Source of the DNA: Bacteroidales bacterium
Lineage (GTDB): Bacteria > Bacteroidota > Bacteroidia > Bacteroidales > F082
DNA length: 61,476 bases
Direction of reading: 5' to 3'
NCBI GenBank assembly: GCA_017630195.1
Contig: JAGBVS010000134.1
Coordinates: 1 to 61,476 of the forward strand
The notes below the pieces were generated by a model. It was not told where the DNA came from and made no database searches. It saw only the letters and a program-made list of their open reading frames with translations. This document shows positions 7,798 to 16,790 of this stretch, in pieces (position 1 is the first letter of the stretch; each line of letters opens with the position of its first letter). Position numbers and translations under genes: made by a program.

Positions 7798-10038
7798 ATG
7801 AAGAAAGCATTATCAATTTTAATGGCATTGATGATATTATTTTTTTCCCAATGCAAAAAACCAATAAATGGCAACGATGGTACAAGTAGAAAAGTGAAGG
7901 TGGTTTGCAGCATTCCTATCGGTAATAGAGACAGGTCGGATTTCGGTAATTTGTTGGAAAATAGTTCTGTGAAATGGAGCAAGGGAACGGAGATAGTGTA
8001 TCTTGCTGTTCCCAATGAAAATCCTCAGATTATAAAGTGTACAGCATCCTCTGAATCGGTGGTCAATGAACTTACCTTTGTAGGCGAGGTTGATGCGGAT
8101 CTTTTGGAAGAAGGCAAAGAATATGATATTTGGTATTTCGGAAACTCACATCAATTGGATATGCCGAATTATAGTGTGAATGGTACAACAAGTATAGAAG
8201 GCAGTGTGGCGACTCAGACTGGCAGCATAGATGACTTGGGTTATTGTCATATTGCCAAGACAATAGTCACAGCGGTAGTCGAGGAGGATTTGATAAGACT
8301 GCCTTTGAGAGGCATGATGAAAAGCCAGATAGCTATAGCATATTTGGATTTGGATGGCGTTACAAAACTGAGCGGCAGCGCAATAAAAGGCACAGAATAT
8401 AAACTTAAATATAATGAGAACACAAACGAATTTGATTTTATTGTTGCAGATAATGCTTCTGCTGCTATTGAGGTGACAGATGGAACAGCGAATTCATTTG
8501 TTGTGTTGTTGCCAAATGAAAGCGACAACATTATGCTGAAGAGCAGCAAAGGAGGTCATGAATTTGAGAAAGGGATAAAGGGTAACAAATTTTATTATAG
8601 AAATATATCTGATACTGAGAAAGGTCCATTGAGTTGGAATGAGATAGAAGAAGAAAATACAATAAACGGTCACGAATACGTTGACTTAGGACTGTCAAGC
8701 GGTTTGTTATGGGCGACGTGTAATGTTGGAGCGGAAACTCCTGAAGAATCTGGTAACTATTACGCTTGGGGTGAGACGATGACAAAAGATACATATACAC
8801 AAGCAAATAGCATAACATATAGTAAAATAATGAACGACATCTCTGGCAATATTCAATACGATGTTGCTACGGCGAACTGGGGCGGCGAATGGCGGATGCC
8901 TACAAACGACGAGTTGAACGAACTGAAAAATAACTGCACATGGACGTGGATGACAAATAACGGCGTTAATGGATATAAAGTCGAATCGAAGACAAACGAC
9001 AACTATATATTCTTGCCAGCCGCAGGTTATCGTAATGGAGCATCGTATTCCGGTGCTGGTGACACTGGTTATTATTGGAGTTCTTCAACAGTGTCACAGA
9101 TTAGCACCTCTTATTGCTTTAGTTTCAATAATAAAAATAACAGTGTTACAGCTATGCATCGCTTTTGTGGCTTGCTGGTTCGTCCTGTATATGGAGGTGC
9201 TTTTGATGGTACTGCAGCGCAATATGCGTATGTTGAAACAGGAGAAGTAACTGAGATAACATGCAACTCTGCAGTATGTAGCGGTAATGTAACGACAGAC
9301 AACGGTTATACTATTACGGCAAGAGGAGTATGCTGGAGCACGACTAAAAATCCGACGGTGGATAAAGATAGTAAAACGACAGATGGCGCTGATGTCGGAA
9401 GCTTTACATCTAATATAACAGACCTTCTTCCTAATACAAAATATTATGTCAGAGCATACGTAACCAATGAGGCTGGTACAACATATGGTGGACAGAAGAG
9501 CTTTACAACAATTCGCGAATATGTTGACCTTGGATTAAGCGTAAAATGGGCAACGTGTAATATTGGAGCGGAAACTCCATACGAATATGGCGGTTATTAT
9601 GCGTGGGGTGAGATAACGACAAAAACAGAATATCCAGATTCAGGCGCTTCTACATCAGGAATACAATTGAACGAGTTTTCTGGTAATGCTCAATACGATG
9701 CGGCTACATCCAACTGGGGTGCTGACTGGAGAATGCCTACTGTGGTAGAATTGGAAGAGTTGAAAGACAACTGTACATGGACGAAGACAACGATGAACGG
9801 TGTTGCCGGATATAAGGTCACGTCAAAGATAAATAATAATTACATATTTCTTCCGGCCGCAGGTTATTATGTTGACTCATCGCTATACGAAGAGGGAACC
9901 TATGGCGGATATTGGAGTTCTACAGATACTGGGACATATCCGTTCAATGCTAACTATCTATACTTCAATGAGGTCAAATTAGTTATGAACACTTACTCAC
10001 GAGGTCGCGGCAGGAGTGTACGTGCTGTTATAGAATAA
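7798..10038 (+). CDS. surface lipoprotein with two FISUMP domains flanking a fibronectin-type III-like domain
   Basis: This 746-aa lipoprotein has Cys19 in FFSQC. Residues 25-280 look like a fimbrillin-type beta domain. Two FISUMP (Fibrobacter succinogenes major paralogous) domains follow, at about 290-460 and 575-746. Each opens with YVDLGLS..WATCN(V/I)GAETP and shows YAWGE, NWG..WRMPT, IFLPAAGY and YWSS. Between them, about 470-570, is a domain with ARGVCWSTTKNPT and PNTKYYVRAYVTNEAGT, typical of Bacteroidetes FN3-like repeats. The two FISUMP copies are clearly an internal duplication. The role is presumably adhesive or structural on the cell surface. A strong terminator follows at 10059. 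Confidence 0.85.
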   Translation: MKKALSILMALMILFFSQCKKPINGNDGTSRKVKVVCSIPIGNRDRSDFGNLLENSSVKWSKGTEIVYLAVPNENPQIIKCTASSESVVNELTFVGEVDADLLEEGKEYDIWYFGNSHQLDMPNYSVNGTTSIEGSVATQTGSIDDLGYCHIAKTIVTAVVEEDLIRLPLRGMMKSQIAIAYLDLDGVTKLSGSAIKGTEYKLKYNENTNEFDFIVADNASAAIEVTDGTANSFVVLLPNESDNIMLKSSKGGHEFEKGIKGNKFYYRNISDTEKGPLSWNEIEEENTINGHEYVDLGLSSGLLWATCNVGAETPEESGNYYAWGETMTKDTYTQANSITYSKIMNDISGNIQYDVATANWGGEWRMPTNDELNELKNNCTWTWMTNNGVNGYKVESKTNDNYIFLPAAGYRNGASYSGAGDTGYYWSSSTVSQISTSYCFSFNNKNNSVTAMHRFCGLLVRPVYGGAFDGTAAQYAYVETGEVTEITCNSAVCSGNVTTDNGYTITARGVCWSTTKNPTVDKDSKTTDGADVGSFTSNITDLLPNTKYYVRAYVTNEAGTTYGGQKSFTTIREYVDLGLSVKWATCNIGAETPYEYGGYYAWGEITTKTEYPDSGASTSGIQLNEFSGNAQYDAATSNWGADWRMPTVVELEELKDNCTWTKTTMNGVAGYKVTSKINNNYIFLPAAGYYVDSSLYEEGTYGGYWSSTDTGTYPFNANYLYFNEVKLVMNTYSRGRGRSVRAVIE

Positions 10039-10058
10039 GATAAATGCTAATCGAACAC

Positions 10059-10087
10059 GAGACGTCATTTCTATGGCGTCTCTTTTT
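10059..10087 (+). terminator. rho-independent terminator of the FISUMP lipoprotein gene
   Basis: GAGACG (10059-10064) pairs with CGTCTC (10077-10082), followed by five T residues. It lies 20 bases after the stop codon. Confidence 0.85.
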
Positions 10088-10118
10088 GTTAGCGTATTTT
10101 GAACTCCCCAAAAATATG

Positions 10119-10147
10119 TTTTTCAAACGAAAAAAACGTTAACTTTG
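10119..10147 (+). promoter_or_regulatory. Bacteroidetes-type promoter driving the intergenic RNA
   Basis: The -7 box TAACTTTG (10140-10147) matches TAnnTTTG. A T-rich -33-like element lies at 10119-10123. No credible gene starts downstream on this strand before the convergent gene that ends at 10391, which suggests a non-coding transcript. Confidence 0.55.
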
Positions 10148-10154
10148 TAGTCTG

Positions 10155-10300
10155 GGTTAGCGTTTTTATTAATAGTAGCGTTTGCGTTAGGGATTGGAGC
10201 GGCATCCTTTGCGAGCGAAGTGATAACGAAGCGAGCAAAGATATAGCGGAAAGCCCGACGGCAGAGCCGGAACGCCCAAATCAATTGACAATTAACAATT
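10155..10300 (+). ncRNA. candidate structured intergenic RNA
   Basis: This 350-base gap between convergent genes carries a GC-richer block (about 10185-10277), unlike the surrounding AT-rich DNA, downstream of a good TAnnTTTG box. CTTTGC (10207-10212) can pair with GCAAAG (10235-10240), and CGGC (10259-10262) with GCCG (10266-10269). Words such as GGATTGGAGCGGCATCC and AGCGGAAAGCCCG resemble an intergenic element I recall from many Bacteroidetes genomes; I cannot verify that here. The 67-aa frame through it has no coding features. The block ends in AT-rich low-complexity words such as CAATTGACAATTAACAATT. Confidence 0.5.
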
Positions 10301-10390
10301 AAGATGGTAAAAGCTAAGGGCTAATGACTAAGGATATTGGATTCGGAGAATTTTAAACTTTGCGATACTTTGCGCCTTTGCGAGAAATTT

Positions 10391-11053
10391 TCAATTCTTC
10401 TTCCTAAGAAACGCTATCAAGGCATACGCCATCGGGGTCCCGAATAGAGCTTCGATGGCTATTTTTATGATGTATTGCGATACTATCATCAATAATATGT
10501 CGCGGGTGGTTAAAGAACCGGCGAAGGCGATAAGTACGAATGGCACGGTGTCGAAGATATATCCGACGATGGAACTTCCTATCGTGCGGAACCACAGATG
10601 TCTGCCGTTGGTGAATTTCTTCATCTTATCCATAATCCAGGCATTGGAGAGCTCTCCTAAAAGAAATCCTGTGAGAGAGGCAAAGACGATGCGAGGCACA
10701 TAACTGTAAATGGTGTTGTACGCATTCGATGTGACGTCAAGATAATCAGGTGATGGCAGCCAAACTCCAATCTGCGTGCAAACCACGACAAACACATTGC
10801 ACAGAAAGGCAAGAATGATAGTCTTTCTCGCTGTGCGGTATCCCCATATTTCAGTCAGGACGTCGCCTAACATATAGGCTAATGGGAATGTGATAGTTCC
10901 CGCGTCGAAATAAAATAATCCGAAAACTCCAATGACTTTGACAGCCATTATGTTGGAGACGATGTAACAAACAGTGAAAAACACTGCGATGATTGTATAA
11001 GAGTCGCTCTTATCAAATCGGTTTTTTAAAGGGTTTTCCGAGACCTTGTTCAT
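10391..11053 (-). CDS. yhhQ: queuosine precursor transporter, YhhQ/VUT family
   Basis: A 220-aa integral membrane protein with about six hydrophobic segments. Family signatures are FDAGTITFPLAYMLGDVLTEIWGY and the C-terminal GTPMAYAL. YhhQ proteins import queuosine precursors (preQ0/preQ1 class) for tRNA modification. The length matches the family (about 210-230 aa). The gene is convergent with the FISUMP lipoprotein gene and lies 63 bases downstream of the SDR gene on the same strand. Confidence 0.88.
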   Translation of the reverse strand: MNKVSENPLKNRFDKSDSYTIIAVFFTVCYIVSNIMAVKVIGVFGLFYFDAGTITFPLAYMLGDVLTEIWGYRTARKTIILAFLCNVFVVVCTQIGVWLPSPDYLDVTSNAYNTIYSYVPRIVFASLTGFLLGELSNAWIMDKMKKFTNGRHLWFRTIGSSIVGYIFDTVPFVLIAFAGSLTTRDILLMIVSQYIIKIAIEALFGTPMAYALIAFLRKKN

Positions 11054-11116
11054 ATTTTTAAATTTATTGTCTAATGTCTAATGTCAAAAGACTTTGTTAA
11101 TTGTCAATTTTCAGTT

Positions 11117-11791
11117 TTAAGTTTCAAAGTTTGGCCACACGAAGTGTGAGTTTATAGATTCTCCACCATCTACGATGATGCTTTGTCCAGTGCAGAATTT
11201 GTTTGTCACCGTCAGGAAATATGCCCATTGAGCAATTTCCATTGATGTCGCCCATCGTTTGAGTGGCGTCTGCTGCATAATCTCGTCCCACATTTTTTCA
11301 TCGTTGACAACGCAGTCGTTGAGCGGTGTCAGCACTCCGCCTGGGTCGAGGCTGTTGCATGTCGCGCCGAATGCCGCCACGCGCAGAGCCACGTTTTTTG
11401 TATATGCAATCACGCCGCCTTTGCTGGCGCAATATTCAGGGAATTCAGAGCCTGTGTGTCCGCTCGCAGAACCTATATTCAAGATGGAACGAATGTGTTT
11501 TTGTATTCCGTATCTTTCTGTCACCTTAATCAACGCCTTTAGGTTGATGTCGATGTCGTTTTCATTCTGTGTGCCGGCGTTGTTTATGAGAATTTCAACG
11601 TCGTCTATTTCAGGAAGATATTCATAATCGCTAATGTCGCATTGATGATGTGAATACATGCTGTGGAATATCGACGGCTCTTGTCGGTCTATTCCTATGA
11701 CCTTATGACCCATCTCAAGGAAATGTTCAGCGATGGCTTTTCCAATGCCTTGCGATGTTCCGGTAATCAGCACTTTAATATTTTGATTCAT
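11117..11791 (-). CDS. SDR family oxidoreductase
   Basis: A 224-aa classical short-chain dehydrogenase/reductase. The Rossmann motif TGTSQGIG is near residues 11-18, NNAG follows, then the catalytic Ser in NIGSASG and the YCASK motif carrying Tyr and Lys. The PGG..T stretch after the active site is also present. It binds NAD(P)(H), but the substrate cannot be read from the sequence. Spacing (63 bases) suggests co-transcription with the queuosine transporter, though no functional link is apparent. It could be annotated as 3-oxoacyl-ACP reductase-like. Confidence 0.85.
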   Translation of the reverse strand: MNQNIKVLITGTSQGIGKAIAEHFLEMGHKVIGIDRQEPSIFHSMYSHHQCDISDYEYLPEIDDVEILINNAGTQNENDIDINLKALIKVTERYGIQKHIRSILNIGSASGHTGSEFPEYCASKGGVIAYTKNVALRVAAFGATCNSLDPGGVLTPLNDCVVNDEKMWDEIMQQTPLKRWATSMEIAQWAYFLTVTNKFCTGQSIIVDGGESINSHFVWPNFET

Positions 11792-11968
11792 AATTATAAA
11801 CCTTGCGGTGACAAAAAAACGATGTGCAAAGATATGAAATTTTCAATTAGGGTAGAGGTTGGTGTATTGTAAGACATAAGATTTTTTTGGGTCCATTATA
11901 ACATTGTCGTGATATTTTCGTTATTCTTCAAAATGAATATTAATAAAAACAACGTTAAATAAATAATC

Positions 11969-12001
11969 TTTACTTTTTATAGAAAAAATATTGTATTTTT
12001 G
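11969..12001 (+). promoter_or_regulatory. promoter of porX
   Basis: The -7 box TATTTTTG (11994-12001) has a TTTAC element about 20 bases upstream and lies 20 bases before the ATG of porX. That gives a very short leader. Confidence 0.65.
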
Positions 12002-12020
12002 TTAATCAGAAAAAACGACT

Positions 12021-13577
12021 ATGGTGAAGACAAGTATTCTTTGGGCTGATGATGAGATAGAACTTCTCAGGCCTCACATTTTATTCTTGGAAAAGAAAGG
12101 TTATGAAGTAGTTACGACCAACAATGGAAGCGAAGCCTTGGATTTGGTTCGCGAACGTCATTTCGATATAGTTTTTTTGGATGAGCAGATGCCTGGTATT
12201 TCCGGCGTTGAGACTCTTGAAAGAATCAAGATAGAATATCCAAATCTTCCTATCGTGATGATTACCAAGAGTGAAGAAGAAAGTATTATGGAAGACGCAA
12301 TTGGAAGTAACATCGCCGATTATCTTATAAAACCTGTCAATCCAAATCAGATACTTCTTTCTTTGAAGAGAAACCTTGAAAAGAAACAGCTCGTTGATGA
12401 AAAATCGACATCCAAATATCAGCAAGAATTTCGTAAGATAGGTATGGAATTGAACAGCAATCTTGATTACAACGAATGGATTGATGTTTATAAAAACCTT
12501 ACACGCTGGGAATTGGAGCTTCAAAAATCAAATGATGAAGGTATCAAGGAAGTTTTGTCTATGCAAAGAAAAGAAGCTGACAGTCTTTTCTGCCGTTATG
12601 TCGAAAAAAAATATATCGATTGGATACAGCCAAACAGCGACGACAAACCGACGCTCTCGCACACTTTGATTCGCGATAAGGTGATTCCTCGCCTTGATGA
12701 GAGTGACAAGCCATTGTTTTTCATTTTGATAGATAATCTTCGTTATGACCAGTGGAAGTCTATTCAAATGCTTCTTGAGCCTTATTTCAGGGTAGAAAAC
12801 GATGATATATATTATAGTATTCTTCCAACAACAACGCAATACGCACGCAACTCCTTGTTTGCAGGTTTGATGCCTCTCGAGATTCGTCGTCGTTATCCTA
12901 AATATTGGGTCGATGAGGACGATGAAGGTACTAAGAATCAATACGAAGCTGAGCTGCTCGGAGAACAGCTGCGTCGTTTTGGAAAGAATATAAAATATTC
13001 GTATAACAAAGTCCTCAATCTTGCAGCAGGAAAGAAACTCGCTGAGCAGATGTCGAATCTCATGCAGAATAAACTCAACGTGATAGTGTATAACTTCGTG
13101 GATATGCTTTCGCACGCACGTACTGAGATGGAGATTATCAGGGAATTGGCGTCGGATGAAGAGGCTTATCGCTCTTTGATGTTTTCTTGGTTTGAACACT
13201 CATCCTTGTTTGATATAATGAAATTCATATCGCAAAAGTCATGTAATGTTATTGTAACTACTGACCACGGTTCTGTTTGGGTGAAGAATCCAGTCAAGGT
13301 TTTAGGCGACAGAGAGGTTAATACAAACCTTCGTTATAAATATGGAAAGAGCTTGAAATATAATGCAAAAGAAGTGTTCGAAGTGCGTGATCCGGAGAAG
13401 ATTTTCTTACCTAAGATGAATATAAGTACATCATACGTTTTTACTCGTTCCAACGACTTCTTCGCATATCCGAATAATTTTAATTATTACGTTAACTATT
13501 ATAAAAACACATTCCAACATGGCGGTATCTCTATGAATGAGATGCTGATACCTGTGGCTTATTTGACAAGTAAATAA
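12021..13577 (+). CDS. porX: PorX: response regulator with PglZ phosphodiesterase domain, T9SS regulator
   Basis: This 518-aa protein has a CheY-like receiver (residues 1-120) with the acidic pair Asp10/Asp11, phospho-acceptor Asp54, Thr82 and Lys104. A helical linker follows, then a PglZ/alkaline-phosphatase-superfamily domain (about 200-518) with metal-binding TTDHG near residue 417. PorX is the cytoplasmic regulator of the Bacteroidetes type IX secretion system, acting with the PorY kinase; its PglZ domain is reported to act on (oligo)nucleotides. All phosphorylation residues are intact. It is followed 9 bases later by tsaE. porQ, another T9SS gene, occurs 22 kb downstream. Confidence 0.93.
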   Translation: MVKTSILWADDEIELLRPHILFLEKKGYEVVTTNNGSEALDLVRERHFDIVFLDEQMPGISGVETLERIKIEYPNLPIVMITKSEEESIMEDAIGSNIADYLIKPVNPNQILLSLKRNLEKKQLVDEKSTSKYQQEFRKIGMELNSNLDYNEWIDVYKNLTRWELELQKSNDEGIKEVLSMQRKEADSLFCRYVEKKYIDWIQPNSDDKPTLSHTLIRDKVIPRLDESDKPLFFILIDNLRYDQWKSIQMLLEPYFRVENDDIYYSILPTTTQYARNSLFAGLMPLEIRRRYPKYWVDEDDEGTKNQYEAELLGEQLRRFGKNIKYSYNKVLNLAAGKKLAEQMSNLMQNKLNVIVYNFVDMLSHARTEMEIIRELASDEEAYRSLMFSWFEHSSLFDIMKFISQKSCNVIVTTDHGSVWVKNPVKVLGDREVNTNLRYKYGKSLKYNAKEVFEVRDPEKIFLPKMNISTSYVFTRSNDFFAYPNNFNYYVNYYKNTFQHGGISMNEMLIPVAYLTSK

Positions 13578-13586
13578 ATTTTAACA

Positions 13587-14018
13587 ATGCAAGATATAAC
13601 ATTTGAAATAAACAATATTGAAGAGTTGTCAAAAGTATCTGATTTGCTTTTAGAATGGCGTGACAAATCAAATATCATTGCTTTTTACGGAGCGATGGGA
13701 GCAGGGAAGACTACTCTTGTGAAAAACTTATGTCAAAAACTCGGCGTTAACGATGAGGTTAACAGTCCGACTTTTGCTTTGGTTAATGAATATCAGACAG
13801 AGACATTCGATTCTATCTTCCATTTCGATTTCTATAGGATAAAAAGTCTTGAAGAGGTTTTCGATATAGGTTACGAAGACTATTTCTACGGAGGAAGCCT
13901 CTGTCTTTTAGAATGGCCCGAACTCATAGATCCTCTTATGCCTGAGCATTTTATAAAGGTGGAAATAACTCATGGAGATACAGATACGAACAGGAAGATA
14001 AGATGTTCGTTAGTGTAA
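13587..14018 (+). CDS. tsaE: TsaE, tRNA threonylcarbamoyladenosine biosynthesis ATPase
   Basis: A 143-aa protein of normal family length. The Walker A motif GAMGAGKTT is at residues 35-43, then NSPTFALVNEY and the family motif HFDFYR. TsaE is the ATPase of the TsaB-TsaD-TsaE complex that makes t6A37 in ANN-decoding tRNAs. It lies 9 bases after porX, so the two are probably co-transcribed, and a terminator follows at 14047. Confidence 0.95.
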   Translation: MQDITFEINNIEELSKVSDLLLEWRDKSNIIAFYGAMGAGKTTLVKNLCQKLGVNDEVNSPTFALVNEYQTETFDSIFHFDFYRIKSLEEVFDIGYEDYFYGGSLCLLEWPELIDPLMPEHFIKVEITHGDTDTNRKIRCSLV

Positions 14019-14046
14019 ATGTTAAAAAATATTATTGAAAAATATA

Positions 14047-14076
14047 GGCTGCTTATACTTTTAGGCAGCTTTTTTA
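14047..14076 (+). terminator. terminator after porX-tsaE
   Basis: GCTGC (14048-14052) pairs with GCAGC (14065-14069), followed by a run of T residues. Confidence 0.8.
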
Positions 14077-14106
14077 TTGATATATTTATTTTAAAAAGAA
14101 GAAATC

Positions 14107-14136
14107 TTGATTTTTAATATAAAATGATTAAATTTG
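14107..14136 (+). promoter_or_regulatory. promoter upstream of gpsA
   Basis: TTG (14107-14109) and the -7 box TAAATTTG (14129-14136) are separated by 19 bases. A second TAATTTTG box at 14241-14248 lies closer to the gene, so two start sites are possible. Confidence 0.65.
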
Positions 14137-14268
14137 TAGATTGATTTTATAAGTTTAAAATGTGATTTTTTGACATTCTAAGTGTTTGATTATGTGGGTG
14201 AAACTTTAGTGAATGTTGATTGGTAAAAGAATGTTGAAAGTAATTTTGTGTAATTTAAAATTTGAATT

Positions 14269-15249
14269 ATGAAAAAGATAGTTTTTGTAGGAAGTGGTGC
14301 TATTTCAACGGCTATAGGTAATGTTTTAGCAAGAAAAGCCGTTTATGACGTCACATTGCTTTCTATTGAGCAGGAAGTCGTTGAATCAATAAACAATGAC
14401 AGAGTAAATATAGCATATTTCCCAAATGTTAAATTATCAAGAAATATTAAGGCTACAACAGATATAGAAATTTTGAAGGATGCTGAAATAATTTTTATGG
14501 GTATTCCATCCACAGCTGTCGTTGGTTATCTTGCTAATAATAAGCCATATATAAATCCAAAAGCTGTAATCGTAAACCTCGCAAAAGGTTTTGGAAAGGA
14601 TGATAGACTCATTCCAGAATGCTTGGCTGAATTTATGCCGAATCCGATTCTTACGATGAAAGGTCCTTCTTTCGCTCGCGAGATAATAAATCGTCAAGAA
14701 ACAGGCTTCACGCTCGCATCTCAAAGCAGCGATTATTTCAATGAAGTGGCAGAACTCTTCGAAAATACAAATATTCACTTCGACTTCTCTAACGATATGC
14801 TCGGCGTCGAAATAGCAAGTATCTTAAAGAATATCTACGCTATCGTAATTGGAATGCTCGACGCTAACTACGATTCTCCAAATCTCAGATCTCTTGTCAT
14901 TACAAAGTCTATCAATGAGATGCGTAAGCTGATGCTCTCTTTTGGAGGTCAGGAAATAACGATGTTCAACTACTGCGGCTTCGGCGATTTTTCACTCACA
15001 GCTCTCAACGATATGAGCCGCAACAGAACTCTCGGACTTCTCATCGGCAAAGGTTTCTTCAACAGCGGTATCTCTGAAAAAGTGGTCCTCGAAGGTCGTA
15101 TAGCAACGGATGTATTCTATCAAAAAGTCGAAGAAAGTCATATAGATATAAGCGCATTCCCAATAATGTCAGAATTATACCACGTATTCAACGACAATGA
15201 CTACCCAACAAAGAAATTCGTTAAAAATATCTTGAATAAAATCAAATAA
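14269..15249 (+). CDS. gpsA: NAD(P)H-dependent glycerol-3-phosphate dehydrogenase
   Basis: A 326-aa enzyme reducing dihydroxyacetone phosphate to sn-glycerol 3-phosphate for phospholipid synthesis. An N-terminal Rossmann motif GSGAISTAIG is followed by MKGPSFARE, the conserved LKNIYAI around the catalytic Lys, and GFGDFSLT near the substrate-binding region. Length fits the family. The gene runs into a polysaccharide export and modification cluster (gap of 7 bases to the flippase), so a shared transcript is likely. Confidence 0.93.
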   Translation: MKKIVFVGSGAISTAIGNVLARKAVYDVTLLSIEQEVVESINNDRVNIAYFPNVKLSRNIKATTDIEILKDAEIIFMGIPSTAVVGYLANNKPYINPKAVIVNLAKGFGKDDRLIPECLAEFMPNPILTMKGPSFAREIINRQETGFTLASQSSDYFNEVAELFENTNIHFDFSNDMLGVEIASILKNIYAIVIGMLDANYDSPNLRSLVITKSINEMRKLMLSFGGQEITMFNYCGFGDFSLTALNDMSRNRTLGLLIGKGFFNSGISEKVVLEGRIATDVFYQKVEESHIDISAFPIMSELYHVFNDNDYPTKKFVKNILNKIK

Positions 15250-15256
15250 ACTTTAG

Positions 15257-16783
15257 ATGGGAATCGTCGTACGTCAGAGTATTAAAGGCTCGATAATGAA
15301 TTATTTAGGTGTGTTGGTGGGTTTCATCACCACCTTTTTCATTGTCACCAAATATCTCACCACGGAGGAGGTGGGCCTGACTCGAGTCCTCGTCGATGCC
15401 TCTATTCTTTTGTCGAGTCTCGCTCAGCTCGGAACAACCACCTCGGCAATGCGTTATTACCCGTATTTTAAAGATGAAAAAGAACGCGATCACGGATTCT
15501 TCGGGTGGTCGGTGATAATACCATTAGTAGGATTTATAATATTTGCCATTCTCTTTTTCGTCTTTAAACAGACAATAGTAAATTATTTCTCCCAAAACTC
15601 GGAACTCTTCGTAGATTATATCTATTTTGTAATCCCGATGGCTTTCTTTATGACGTATCTGCTTGTCTTTGAGACAAATTCAAATCTTCTGATGCGAATC
15701 GTTGTCCCTAAATTCATACGTGAAGTGGGAATACGTCTCATGACATTGGTGGTTTATCTTCTTTATGCTTTCGACTTCATAAACCTCGACGGAATGGTGA
15801 TAAGCCTCTGTCTTACATACGGTATCGCAACGGTATTGAATATCATATATCTTTTTTCTCTTAAAAAAATATCGTTTAAGATACAGCCGGCTTATGTGTC
15901 GAAATGGTTGCGTAAAGACTTTATTTTCTATACTTTTTTCTTAATAGCAACATCTCTTGCAGGAAATCTTATTCCGGTTTTAAACACATTCTTCGTTTCA
16001 GGAAAACTTGGTCTCGCTGTAGCAGGCATCAACACTATTGCGGTTTATATCGCAAGTATGGTGGAGATTCCTTATCGTTCTCTTGCCGCTATTTCGCGTC
16101 CTCAAATCTCGCAAGGTATGAAGGATAATAATATGTTAGAAGTCAATAGCTTGACAAAAAACGTTTCTTTGCATCAATTCTTGGCTTCAACATTCATCTT
16201 TTTCTTAATATGGATTAACATAGATTTGATTTATAATGTTATCCCAAACGGCAACGTTTATGACGAAGCTAAATTAGTTGTGCTGATACTTTCAATTGTT
16301 AAAATCATTAACACTTCGCTTAATGTAGGAGCTACAATTTTGAGTTATTCAAAATATTATTATTACTCCCTTTTATTCACAGTGATTTTAACAATTACAG
16401 CGATTTATATGAATATCAAGCTTATACCGTTATTGGGAATGGAAGGAGCAGCATTAGCATCATTGATTTCATATATAGTATATTACATTTTCCTTTTAAC
16501 ATTTGTCAGTTGGAAAATAAAAGTTTCGCCATTATCAATGAGGGAATTATATACTTTGTTAATTATTCTTTCTTTATTTGCGATAGATTGGTTGTTGCAA
16601 ACTTATATTTCTAAATATATTATTACAGTATTTAATGTTGAATTGATAGGAATAATTTTGGATTCTGTTGTAAGGACATCGTTTCTTTCAATAATAGGAA
16701 TCGTAATTATATATAAGTCAAAGATTTCAAAACAAGTAAATGATATTATTGATAAATTGTTATCAATGTTAAAATTAATATAG
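15257..16783 (+). CDS. Wzx-like oligosaccharide flippase
   Basis: A 508-aa polytopic inner-membrane protein with about 13-14 hydrophobic segments, of the MATE/PST polysaccharide flippase superfamily. It starts MGIVVRQSIKGSIMNYLGVLVGF, as Bacteroidetes flippases commonly do. The likely role is translocating undecaprenyl-linked glycan units across the inner membrane. The substrate is unknown. Genes for a GT4 glycosyltransferase and a methyltransferase follow at 8- and 3-base spacing. The 3' end is markedly more AT-rich than the start, which is common for flippase genes. Confidence 0.88.
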   Translation: MGIVVRQSIKGSIMNYLGVLVGFITTFFIVTKYLTTEEVGLTRVLVDASILLSSLAQLGTTTSAMRYYPYFKDEKERDHGFFGWSVIIPLVGFIIFAILFFVFKQTIVNYFSQNSELFVDYIYFVIPMAFFMTYLLVFETNSNLLMRIVVPKFIREVGIRLMTLVVYLLYAFDFINLDGMVISLCLTYGIATVLNIIYLFSLKKISFKIQPAYVSKWLRKDFIFYTFFLIATSLAGNLIPVLNTFFVSGKLGLAVAGINTIAVYIASMVEIPYRSLAAISRPQISQGMKDNNMLEVNSLTKNVSLHQFLASTFIFFLIWINIDLIYNVIPNGNVYDEAKLVVLILSIVKIINTSLNVGATILSYSKYYYYSLLFTVILTITAIYMNIKLIPLLGMEGAALASLISYIVYYIFLLTFVSWKIKVSPLSMRELYTLLIILSLFAIDWLLQTYISKYIITVFNVELIGIILDSVVRTSFLSIIGIVIIYKSKISKQVNDIIDKLLSMLKLI

Positions 16784-16790
16784 AAACAAT

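Noticed and set aside
10099..10302. 67-aa plus-strand frame
   Set aside because: Starts upstream of the predicted transcription start and crosses the hairpin block; no coding character, so treated as part of the RNA candidate.
12528..13199. 223-aa minus-strand frame
   Set aside because: Lies antisense inside porX, whose motifs are continuous through the region.
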